Shown one piece after another: positions 57,151-64,000 of a stretch of 64,000 nt of DNA (positions within the stretch are counted from its first letter, which is position 1; the number at the start of each line of letters is the position of its first letter). Position numbers and translations under genes: made by a program. Under the pieces are notes generated by a model. That model was not told the DNA's origin. It searched no databases and was given only the letters and a program-made list of their open reading frames with translations. The stretch comes from Alphaproteobacteria bacterium UBA1301 (GTDB taxonomy: Bacteria; Pseudomonadota; Alphaproteobacteria; Micropepsales; Micropepsaceae): NCBI GenBank assembly GCA_002307725.1, contig DBUB01000002.1, forward strand, positions 143,058 through 207,057, given 5' to 3'.

Positions 57151-58512
57151 ATGAAGCGGCTTTTCATCAAGACCTATGGCTGCCAGATGAACGTCTACGA
57201 TTCCGCCCGCATGGCGGATTTGTTGGCGCCGCTCGGCTTTACCGCGACCGATACCCCCGACGACGCCGACATGGTGATCCTCAACACCTGTCACATTCGT
57301 GAGAAGGCGGCGGAGAAGGTCTATTCCGAGCTCGGCAAGCTGAAGCTTCTGAAACAAGCGCGGGCGGCCGATGGCGGACGCCTGATCGTCGCCGTGGCCG
57401 GATGCGTCGCCCAGGCCGAAGGCGCCGAGATCATCGCGCGCCAGCCCGCAGTCGACATTGTGGTCGGCCCGCAATCCTATCAGCGGCTGCCCGAAATGAT
57501 TGCGCGGGTCAGCCGCGGCACCGGTCACGCGCTCGAAACCGATTTTCCGGCGCAAGACAAATTCGACTCGCTGCCGGCGCACACCGCGCACGGTGCTCCT
57601 ACTGCGTTTCTCACGGTGCAGGAAGGTTGCGACAAGTTCTGTACTTTCTGCGTCGTGCCCTACACCCGCGGCGCCGAGTTTTCGCGCCCCGTGGCGCAAG
57701 TCATTGCCGAGGCCAAAACGTTGGTGGACAGCGGCGCGCGTGAAATCACGTTACTCGGCCAGAACGTCAACGCCTATCGCGGCACCGGTCCCGACGGCAA
57801 GGCGTGGTCGCTGGCCAAGCTGGTCAAAGCCCTCGCCACCATCGACCACCTTCAGCGCCTGCGCTATGTCACCTCGCATCCGCGCGACATGACGGACGAT
57901 CTGATCGCCGCCCATCGCGACATCCCCATTCTGATGCCGTATCTGCATCTGCCGGTGCAGGCCGGATCCGATACCATTCTCGCCGCGATGAACCGCGGTC
58001 ATACCGCGGCCGATTATTTGAAGCTGGTGGAGCGCATTCGCGCCGCCCGTCCCGACATCGCGCTGTCGGGCGATTTCATCGTCGGCTTTCCGGGCGAGAC
58101 CGATGCCGATTTCGCTGCCACGCTCGATCTCATATGTGCGGTGAACTACGCGGGGGCCTATTCGTTCAAATACAGCGCCCGTCCCGGAACGCCAGCCGCC
58201 GCGAGCGCGCGCCAAGTTCCCGAAGAGGTGAAAGACGCCCGCCTCGCCGAATTGCAAGGGTTGCTCACCGCACAACAGAAGGCGTTCAACGCCTCTTGCG
58301 TCGGCCACACTTTCCCGGTGCTGTTTGAGCATCCCGGCCGCAAGGCCGGCCAAGCGGTCGGCCGCTCGCCTTATCTGCAATCGGTTCATGTCGAGGACGC
58401 TCTGCCACTGACCGGCACGATTGCCCAAGTGCGGATCGAGGCCGTCCTGTCCAACAGCTTGAAAGGCGTTTTGGTCTCTCAAGGCACCCGCGAAAAGGCA
58501 CTCGCCAATTGA
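57151..58512 (+). CDS. miaB: tRNA-2-methylthio-N6-dimethylallyladenosine synthase MiaB
   Basis: A radical SAM methylthiotransferase that adds the ms2 group to i6A37. The protein is 453 residues. The N-terminal cluster Cys are in TYGCQMN, LNTCHIR and AVAGCVAQ; the radical SAM cluster is C160-X3-C164-X2-C167 in GCDKFCTFCVVPYTRG; a C-terminal TRAM domain follows. The stop overlaps the phoH start. Confidence 0.95.
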   Translation: MKRLFIKTYGCQMNVYDSARMADLLAPLGFTATDTPDDADMVILNTCHIREKAAEKVYSELGKLKLLKQARAADGGRLIVAVAGCVAQAEGAEIIARQPAVDIVVGPQSYQRLPEMIARVSRGTGHALETDFPAQDKFDSLPAHTAHGAPTAFLTVQEGCDKFCTFCVVPYTRGAEFSRPVAQVIAEAKTLVDSGAREITLLGQNVNAYRGTGPDGKAWSLAKLVKALATIDHLQRLRYVTSHPRDMTDDLIAAHRDIPILMPYLHLPVQAGSDTILAAMNRGHTAADYLKLVERIRAARPDIALSGDFIVGFPGETDADFAATLDLICAVNYAGAYSFKYSARPGTPAAASARQVPEEVKDARLAELQGLLTAQQKAFNASCVGHTFPVLFEHPGRKAGQAVGRSPYLQSVHVEDALPLTGTIAQVRIEAVLSNSLKGVLVSQGTREKALAN

Positions 58513-59504
58513 ACGTGAAAAAGCCTTCCAAGCTGACGCTGGAATTTTCCGACAACAAACTATTGCTCGATCTCTCGGGCCCGCATGTGAAAAACTTTGT
58601 GCGGCTGGAGCACAAGCTCGGCGTCAAAATAGGCCAGCGCGGCAATATCATTTCGATCGAAGGGGCCGAACGCGAGAAAGCGGCGCAGGTGCTGCGCGCG
58701 CTTTATGCCCGCCTCGAAGCTGGCGAAACAGTCAGTACCGCCGAGTTCGACACCGAGCTTAGGTTCTCTGCCGAAGGCGACAAGCAGGTTGCATCCTCGG
58801 CCGGTTCCGCCACCCTCACCACCTGGACTGGGCGCACGCTCCGGGCCCGTTCGCGGGCGCAGATTGCTTATCTCGATCTGATGCGCACCCACCCTCTCGT
58901 GTTCGGCGTCGGGCCGGCGGGCACTGGCAAGACCTATCTCGCCGCCGCCTTCGGCGCCTATCTCCTGCACAAGCGCCAAGTCGAGCGGCTGATCCTGTCG
59001 CGTCCGGCGCTTGAAGCGGGTGAGCGTCTCGGCTTTCTGCCCGGTGACCTGAAAGAGAAGGTCGATCCTTACCTGCGCCCGCTCTACGACGCGCTGTTTG
59101 ACGTCATCGGCGAGCCGTGCCTGAAACTGATGGAACAGGGGGTCATCGAAGTGGCGCCGCTGGCCTTCATGCGCGGCCGGACACTGGCGCACGCCTTCGT
59201 GATCCTGGACGAGGCCCAGAACTGTACCTCGCCGCAGATGAAGATGTTTCTCACCCGCTTGGGCGAAGATTCACGCATGGTGGTGACCGGCGATCCTTCG
59301 CAAAGCGATCTGCCCGGCGGGCGCCCCGAGGGACTTGGTGAGGCGCTCGACATTCTCTCTGGCATCGAAGGCGCCGCGGTGGCGCGGTTTTCGGAAGCCG
59401 ATGTGGTCCGCCACGCTCTCGTCACGCGGATCGTCGCCGCCTATAATGCCGCTGGAGAGGTGCGCGAAAAAAATCCGTCAAGCCCGCGCAAGGGACAGGT
59501 TTGA
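58509..59504 (+). CDS. PhoH-family ATPase (PhoH-like, YbeZ)
   Basis: A 331-residue P-loop ATPase that associates with YbeY in rRNA maturation. An N-terminal KH/R3H-like segment is followed by Walker A GPAGTGKTYLA near 135 and Walker B VILDEAQNCTSPQMKMFLTRLG. The start is probably TTG at 58509, overlapping the miaB stop as TTGA; GTG at 58515 is an alternative. The stop overlaps ybeY in the same TTGA manner. Confidence 0.92.
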   Translation: MNVKKPSKLTLEFSDNKLLLDLSGPHVKNFVRLEHKLGVKIGQRGNIISIEGAEREKAAQVLRALYARLEAGETVSTAEFDTELRFSAEGDKQVASSAGSATLTTWTGRTLRARSRAQIAYLDLMRTHPLVFGVGPAGTGKTYLAAAFGAYLLHKRQVERLILSRPALEAGERLGFLPGDLKEKVDPYLRPLYDALFDVIGEPCLKLMEQGVIEVAPLAFMRGRTLAHAFVILDEAQNCTSPQMKMFLTRLGEDSRMVVTGDPSQSDLPGGRPEGLGEALDILSGIEGAAVARFSEADVVRHALVTRIVAAYNAAGEVREKNPSSPRKGQV

Positions 59505-59947
59505 GCCTTACGCTCGAAATCCAGGACGCCAGATGGCGCAAGCTGCGCGGGATTTCCGCACGCCTGAAAAAAGCCGTCTGCGCCGCGCTCCACGCGGCCG
59601 GTGCTGATGAGACTGCTGCTTTGACCGTGCTGCTAACCACCGACAAGCGCGTGCAAGCGCTCAATCGCGACTTCCGCGGATTCGATAAGCCGACCAACGT
59701 TTTATCGTTTCCAACGACCTCCAACGAATATATCGGCGATATTGCCATTGCTTATGGTGTCACCGCCAAAGAGGCCAAGGCATCGGGTAAGACGCTGCTG
59801 GATCACGCCACCCATCTCATCGTTCACGGCGTGTTGCATCTTTTGGGCTATGATCACGTCACGCCGCGAAAAGCACGCGTGATGGAGCCGATGGAAACGC
59901 GTATCCTGGCGTCACTAAACATCGCTGATCCTTACGAGGAACAATGA
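59501..59947 (+). CDS. ybeY: Endoribonuclease YbeY
   Basis: A zinc-dependent RNase involved in 16S rRNA 3' maturation and ribosome quality control. The protein is 148 residues, with His109, His113 and His119 in HGVLHLLGYDH. LNRDFRGFDKPTNVLSFP is typical. The start is TTG at 59501 in a TTGA overlap; the stop overlaps the corC start as ATGA. Confidence 0.94.
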   Translation: MSLTLEIQDARWRKLRGISARLKKAVCAALHAAGADETAALTVLLTTDKRVQALNRDFRGFDKPTNVLSFPTTSNEYIGDIAIAYGVTAKEAKASGKTLLDHATHLIVHGVLHLLGYDHVTPRKARVMEPMETRILASLNIADPYEEQ

Positions 59948-60855
59948 GCACCGCTGATACCGATGACGACAAAGCCCCGTCGCTGCTAAAGCGGCTGGCG
60001 CAGATGTTGCGCGGCGACAATGCGGCGGCCTCGATGCGCGAGACCTTGGAAGAAGCGATCGAAGAAGCTGACCGGCAGTCCCCGGGCTTGTCCGACCAGG
60101 AACGCATCATGCTCGCCAATCTCCTCAAGTTCGGCGAATTGCGCGTTAAGGATGTGATGGTGCCGCGCGCCGACATCGTGGCGGTGGAGGAATCGACTCC
60201 GCTCTCCGAACTGATTCTGCAATTCCGCGAGGCGCAGCATTCGCGCCTGCCAGTCTATCGTGAAACACTCGATGACCCCATCGGCCTCGTTCATTTGAAA
60301 AGCGTTCTGCAGCAACTCGAAATTAAGGACGACGGGGCGTTCACTCTGCGCGAGGCGCCGATTTCCGCCATCAAACACGACATTTTGTTCGCTCCGCCGT
60401 CGATGCCGGCGCTCGATCTGTTGCTCAAGATGCAAGCCACCCACATTCATCTCGCGCTTGTCATCGACGAATACGGCGGTACCGACGGTCTGGTCTCGAT
60501 CGAGAACATCATCGAGGAAATCGTCGGCGACATCGCTGACGAGCATGACGAGGAATCGCCGCAGGCGCGTCCCTTGCCGTCGGGCGGCTTCATCGCCGAT
60601 GCCCGCATCGATCTTGAGGATTTCAAGGCCGAGACCGGAATCGAATTTCCCGTTGATGAGGACAGCGAAATCGATACCCTTGGCGGCCTCGTCGTGTCGC
60701 TGCTTGGACGTGTGCCCCAGCGCGGCGAAATCGTTGCCCATCCAAACGGGACCGAGTTCGAAGTGCTGGAAGCCGATCCGCGCCGGGTCAAGCGGCTGTT
60801 GATCCGCCCGCCCAAGGAAAATCCGCCCAAGGAAAGTCCGCAGAAGCATGAGTGA
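59944..60855 (+). CDS. corC: CorC/HlyC-type CBS domain protein
   Basis: A 303-residue protein without membrane helices: paired CBS domains (about 65-195; VKDVMVPRADIVAVEE) and a C-terminal CorC_HlyC domain (about 210-290; DSEIDTLGGLVVSLLGRVP). It is linked to magnesium and cobalt efflux in Salmonella, though the operon with ybeY and lnt points to envelope or RNA functions. The C-terminal PPKENPPKESP is a short repeat. Confidence 0.92.
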   Translation: MSTADTDDDKAPSLLKRLAQMLRGDNAAASMRETLEEAIEEADRQSPGLSDQERIMLANLLKFGELRVKDVMVPRADIVAVEESTPLSELILQFREAQHSRLPVYRETLDDPIGLVHLKSVLQQLEIKDDGAFTLREAPISAIKHDILFAPPSMPALDLLLKMQATHIHLALVIDEYGGTDGLVSIENIIEEIVGDIADEHDEESPQARPLPSGGFIADARIDLEDFKAETGIEFPVDEDSEIDTLGGLVVSLLGRVPQRGEIVAHPNGTEFEVLEADPRRVKRLLIRPPKENPPKESPQKHE

Positions 60856-62428
60856 CACGTTGCCCGGATATCTGGCGCGCGCCGGCGCTTATGTGCGTGC
60901 TCTCTCCGGCTGGCCGCGGTTTGGCTTTGCTTTTGCCGCCGGTCTCATCTCGGCGCTCGGCTTTGCCCCGTTCAATCTTTTTCCGGCGCTGCTCTTGGGT
61001 TTCGCAATGCTGGTGCTGCTGATTGACAGCACCAGCGCCGGTCCTCGTCCCATCCGCACGGCCGCCACGCTCGGCTGGGCCTTCGGCTTCGGCCAATTCC
61101 TGCTGGGCCTGCACTGGATCGCTTATTCCTTCTTCATTTTTCCCGGTACGAATGAATGGCAACTGCCGTTTCTCTTGTTCTTTTTCCTTCTGCTTGCCCT
61201 TTTCCAAACGGTTGTGTGCGCCGCGGCGGCAAGGTTTTGGCGTCCGGGCCCGGCGCGCATTGTCCTCTTTGCCGTTCTGTACGGCCTCGCCGAATGGCTG
61301 CGCGGCCATATCCTCACCGGCTTTCCCTGGAACATCCCCGCGTATGGCTGGGGCGCTTCGCTCGCCGTGCTGCAATCGACGGCGCTGTTCGGCGCCTACA
61401 CCCTGTCGCTTCTGACGGTCCTGTTCGGTGCGAGCCTTGCCGAATTGTTTCAGGCGCAGCCCAAATGGAAGCTGCCTGCCGTGCTCGCCGGCCTATTTGC
61501 TCTGTTCTTTATCGGCGGTGCGGTGCGGCTTTGGATCTCGCCCACGGCGACCGTTGCCGGCGTCGAATTGCGGCTGGTCCAGCCCAATGTTCCGCAAGTG
61601 GAAAAATACCAGCGCCGTTATACGCTCCGTAATTGGCGCCGCCTGATCGAGCAATCTGGGGCGCCCGGCCATCCCACGCTCATCATCTGGCCCGAAGCCG
61701 CCCCGCCATTTCTGCTCGACGAACAGCCGCTGGCGCTGCAGCAAATTGCGAATATTACGGCCAAAGGACAGGGGCTTATCACCGGCGCAATCCGCCGCGA
61801 ATTCGCGGCGGATAATGCCGTACGTTATGCCAACAGCCTATTTGTCTTCGGCAAAGGCGGGACGCTGCTTGCGACTTATGACAAGTCGCATCTGGTGCCG
61901 TTTGGCGAATATCTGCCGTTTGAAAAAACGCTTACCGCGTTGGGCCTCAAAAAGCTCACCGGGATCGACGGCGGCTTTGCGCCCGGCGACGGCCCTAAGA
62001 CCTATGCATTGCCCGGCGTCGGCATGCTAACACCATTGATATGCTATGAAATATTGTTTCCCGGTGAAGTTGTAGGCGTTCAGCGTCCAGACTGGTTGGT
62101 CAATGTCACCGACGATTCGTGGTTCGGTCCGTGGGCTGGTCCGCGGCAACATCTTTTGGTCGCACGTGTGCGAGCCATCGAAGAAGGACTGCCGGTCGCG
62201 CGCGCCGCAAATACCGGCATTTCCGCAATCATCGACCCCTTTGGGCGGATCACCCAACAGCTTAAGTTGGATGAAATGGGTGTTCTCGACGGGCCCCTTC
62301 CCGCAGCGATTGCGTCAACCCCATTTTCGCGTTTTGGCGACTGGTGGTTCGCAGTCATGGTATGCGCAATGGTCGCTTTGACAGTTGTGTTTTTTCCAAA
62401 GGAAAATGACTCTCACCGCGCCGGATAG
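60848..62428 (+). CDS. lnt: Apolipoprotein N-acyltransferase Lnt
   Basis: Adds the third acyl chain to outer membrane lipoproteins. The protein is 526 residues with about seven or eight membrane helices in the N-terminal part and a periplasmic nitrilase domain: Glu near 283 in WPEAAPPF, Lys in YDKSHLVPFGEYLPF, catalytic Cys near 399 in PLICYEILFP. The likely lipoprotein substrates include the gene products at 24518 and 31521. It overlaps corC by 8 bp. Confidence 0.95.
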   Translation: MSDTLPGYLARAGAYVRALSGWPRFGFAFAAGLISALGFAPFNLFPALLLGFAMLVLLIDSTSAGPRPIRTAATLGWAFGFGQFLLGLHWIAYSFFIFPGTNEWQLPFLLFFFLLLALFQTVVCAAAARFWRPGPARIVLFAVLYGLAEWLRGHILTGFPWNIPAYGWGASLAVLQSTALFGAYTLSLLTVLFGASLAELFQAQPKWKLPAVLAGLFALFFIGGAVRLWISPTATVAGVELRLVQPNVPQVEKYQRRYTLRNWRRLIEQSGAPGHPTLIIWPEAAPPFLLDEQPLALQQIANITAKGQGLITGAIRREFAADNAVRYANSLFVFGKGGTLLATYDKSHLVPFGEYLPFEKTLTALGLKKLTGIDGGFAPGDGPKTYALPGVGMLTPLICYEILFPGEVVGVQRPDWLVNVTDDSWFGPWAGPRQHLLVARVRAIEEGLPVARAANTGISAIIDPFGRITQQLKLDEMGVLDGPLPAAIASTPFSRFGDWWFAVMVCAMVALTVVFFPKENDSHRAG

Positions 62429-62496
62429 TATGAATTCGTCCTTCGCATGTGGTATCCGATAGATAGAACTTCATCTCCAACCTTAAGTTTACGACC

Positions 62497-62910
62497 TTGC
62501 CAAAAAAACAAGCCAATCCGATCGACGGCCAAGTGGGCAACCGACTTCGCCTGCGTCGCATGATGATCGGGATGAGTCAGGAAAAGCTGGGCGAGTTGCT
62601 CGGCCTGACGTTTCAGCAGGTACAGAAGTACGAAAAGGGTGTGAACCGAATCGGTGCGGGCCGTCTCTTCGAGATTGCGCGCATTCTCGGCGTTCCGATT
62701 CAGTACTTCTATGAGAGCGTGACCGAACAGCTCGCGAGCACACCGGGTTTTGCCGAACGCGATTCCCAACCCGTGCTTGAATTTGTTTCGAGCGGCGACG
62801 GTCTTCAACTCTCTCTCGCGTATATGCGCATCAAGGATCCCAAGGTGCGCAAGCGTGTGCTTGATCTCGTCAAGTCCCTGGCCGAGGACACCTCGGAAAA
62901 CGCGAAGTAG
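62497..62910 (+). CDS. XRE-family HTH regulator (SinR-like alphaproteobacterial type)
   Basis: A 137-residue protein. The HTH spans about 12-70 (VGNRLRLRRMMIGMSQEKLGELLGLTFQQVQKYEKGVNRI). The only start that keeps the conserved N-terminus is TTG at 62497; a stop lies in frame at 62464. The C-terminal part (about 85-137) has a short tail with LSLAYMRIKDPKVRKRVLDLVKSL, found in a family common in alphaproteobacteria. Its targets are unknown. The stop codon lies in the loop of its own terminator. Confidence 0.85.
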   Translation: MPKKQANPIDGQVGNRLRLRRMMIGMSQEKLGELLGLTFQQVQKYEKGVNRIGAGRLFEIARILGVPIQYFYESVTEQLASTPGFAERDSQPVLEFVSSGDGLQLSLAYMRIKDPKVRKRVLDLVKSLAEDTSENAK

Positions 62911-62919
62911 CGCGTTTTT
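62897..62919 (+). terminator. Intrinsic terminator at the XRE gene end
   Basis: AAAACGCG (62897-62904) pairs with CGCGTTTT (62911-62918), and the run of T extends to 62919. The six-base loop holds the TAG stop of the XRE gene. Read on the other strand the stem is also followed by T, so it may serve convergent hemC too. Confidence 0.75.
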
Positions 62920-62925
62920 CTGATA

Positions 62926-63849
62926 TCAGCTGGCGAGCCACTGTGCCGCCTGCGGCTTTAGTTTGATCCCTGCCTCCCGCCCAGCGCGTGCCGCTTCCTC
63001 TTTCCCGCATCCGATGTGATTGACGACAAAACTCGTTGTCACCGAACCGGAACCGTCGGGTGCCAGCACTTCTCCTCTGAACGATAATTTTGCACCGTCG
63101 AATGTCGCAAGCCCCGCGATCGGTGTCTTGCAGGATCCGTCGAGCGCCGCCTGGAACGCGCGTTCGCAGCCGAGCGCGATCGCCGTCGGCAGGTGATCGA
63201 GCGGCGCCACCGCCGCCGCAGCGCGCGCATCGGCTTCGCGGATTTCGACTCCGATCGCCCCTTGCGCCAGCGACGGCAGCCATTCATCCGTAGGCAGAAT
63301 TTCTGTAACCTGTTCTTGCAGCCCGAGTCGCCTGAGGCCCGCCAGTGCCAGCAGAATGGCCTCTATGCCGCTTTCGCCCAGCTTCCTGAGCCGGGTGTCG
63401 ATGTTGCCGCGCAACAAGACGGGAACAAGATCTGGGCGCGCCCGCTTCAGCTGCGCCGCCCGGCGCACCGAACTCGTCCCTACCCGCGCACCTTGGGGAA
63501 GCGCTTTCAGCGACGGGGCGATTCGAGAAAGGAACACATCCGCTGGATTTTCGCGCTCCAGAATGGCTGCCAGCACCAGCCCCCGCGGTAGAGTTACCGG
63601 TACATCCTTCATGGAATGGACCGCCAGATCGATGGTACCGGCCAGCAGCGCCGCTTCGAGTTCCTTGGTAAACAGGCCTTTACCCCCGGCATCGGCCAAC
63701 GGGCGGTCCTGGATGCGATCGCCGGTGGTCTTGATAAGAACGATGTCTGTGGGTGTCCCGGCGGCGGCAAAGGTACGCGCCACCATCTCGGCCTGGGCCG
63801 TAGCCAGACGCGAACCGCGAGTCCCGATGCGAAGAGCGCTTTCCGCCAT
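62926..63849 (-). CDS. hemC: Hydroxymethylbilane synthase (porphobilinogen deaminase) HemC
   Basis: Polymerises four porphobilinogens into hydroxymethylbilane. The protein is 307 residues. RIGTRGSRLATAQ, HSMKDVPVTLP, GTSSVRRAAQL and RGNIDTRL are typical. The dipyrromethane cofactor Cys is Cys240 in LDGSCKTPIAG. It is divergent from tsaD, a conserved alphaproteobacterial arrangement, and supplies the pathway that continues with HemE, HemH and HemJ at 13.9-16.4 kb. Confidence 0.95.
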   Translation of the reverse strand: MAESALRIGTRGSRLATAQAEMVARTFAAAGTPTDIVLIKTTGDRIQDRPLADAGGKGLFTKELEAALLAGTIDLAVHSMKDVPVTLPRGLVLAAILERENPADVFLSRIAPSLKALPQGARVGTSSVRRAAQLKRARPDLVPVLLRGNIDTRLRKLGESGIEAILLALAGLRRLGLQEQVTEILPTDEWLPSLAQGAIGVEIREADARAAAAVAPLDHLPTAIALGCERAFQAALDGSCKTPIAGLATFDGAKLSFRGEVLAPDGSGSVTTSFVVNHIGCGKEEAARAGREAGIKLKPQAAQWLAS

Positions 63850-63876
63850 GGTTTTTTTCGATTACAGCCTTTTGTC

Positions 63877-64000
63877 GTGACAGAACAGCCTGCCGACCAG
63901 CGTTCCTGGACCATTTTGGGGATTGAAACGAGCTGCGATGAGACCGCCGCCGCGGTGGTGCGCGGCTGCCCGCCCGGTCCGGGCCAGATTCTGTCGGATG
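63877..64000 (+). CDS. tsaD: tRNA threonylcarbamoyltransferase TsaD, N-terminal part
   Basis: Only the first 41 codons are in the window. The start is GTG at 63877. LGIETSCDETAAAVV is the hallmark N-terminus of TsaD (Gcp/YgjD), which transfers the threonylcarbamoyl group to A37 of tRNA with TsaB and TsaE. The divergent position to hemC supports the call. Confidence 0.93.
   Translation, partial: MTEQPADQRSWTILGIETSCDETAAAVVRGCPPGPGQILSD

Noticed and set aside
1..64000. tRNA, rRNA, CRISPR arrays, insertion sequences, prophage
   Set aside because: I looked for TΨC-type GTTCGA loops, tandem spaced repeats, transposase and integrase motifs, and saw none that hold up; small structured RNAs cannot be excluded by eye.

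Overview
This 64 kb window is the chromosome of an alphaproteobacterium and very probably lies close to its replication origin. It is GC-rich throughout, almost fully coding, and has very short intergenic gaps. The evidence for the group is gene content and order. It has the hemE-hemH-hemJ operon next to rho, and the mnmE-mnmG-rsmG-parA-parB block. It also has the block PPSR-maf-aroE-coaE-dnaQ / secB / Tim44-like-mltA-Smr, the block rimI-fur-plsC-miaB-phoH-ybeY-corC-lnt, the divergent hemC/tsaD pair, and SdhAF4, HemJ and OlsB-type proteins. I cannot fix the order or genus from sequence alone.

Layout. 1-4.6 kb: the 3' part of lepA, a YyaL-type thioredoxin-fold protein, and mnmE. 4.6-8.9 kb: mnmG, rsmG, parA and parB, with two parS-like sites (one between mnmE and mnmG, one inside rsmG) and two perfect DnaA boxes at the end of parB. 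8.9-16.4 kb: hisH-hisA, a quinone oxidoreductase, rho, a small AT-rich two-gene insertion (an unknown 74-residue protein and a MerR-like regulator), and the heme operon hemE-hemH-hemJ. 16.4-23.4 kb: a block transcribed away from hemE. 23.4-35 kb: housekeeping genes including a PfkB kinase, nth, an AraC-Ogt fusion, dapB, grpE, hrcA, rph, rdgB, hemW, lpoA-like, rsmI, yraN and gshB. 35-39.6 kb: an OlsB-like acyltransferase, ampG and a hybrid histidine kinase. 39.9-42.5 kb: pstCAB. 42.5-48.9 kb: comM, small membrane and secreted proteins, a Doc/AbrB-type toxin-antitoxin pair, ferredoxin and its reductase, chorismate mutase, an HPt protein and NnrU. 49-54.7 kb: a large membrane coiled-coil protein, rsmB, htpX, sdhAF4, a NifU-like protein and a nitroreductase. 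54.7-64 kb: tsaB, rimI, fur, plsC, miaB, phoH, ybeY, corC, lnt, an XRE regulator, hemC, and the start of tsaD.

How the genes work together. Most encode core functions: tRNA modification (MnmE, MnmG, MiaB, TsaB, TsaD), rRNA modification and maturation (RsmG, RsmB, RsmI, YbeY, RNase PH), heme synthesis (HemC, HemE, HemH, HemJ, HemW), chromosome segregation (ParA, ParB, parS) and envelope building or recycling (MltA, LpoA-like, AmpG, Lnt, CorC, PlsC, OlsB). Genes are packed as operons with ATGA, GTGA and TTGA stop-start overlaps, and several convergent genes overlap at their 3' ends.

Most notable items. (1) A parS pair and a pair of perfect, opposed DnaA boxes around parB compete with the hemE-side gap as the origin locus. 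(2) A three-copy dispersed repeat has a conserved core and, in two copies, arms that differ but still pair. (3) An AT-rich regulatory cassette is inserted between rho and the heme operon. (4) A large membrane-anchored coiled-coil protein has TipN-like architecture. (5) A Doc toxin is paired with an AbrB-fold antitoxin behind a palindromic operator. I saw no CRISPR array, rRNA, tRNA, insertion sequence or prophage.
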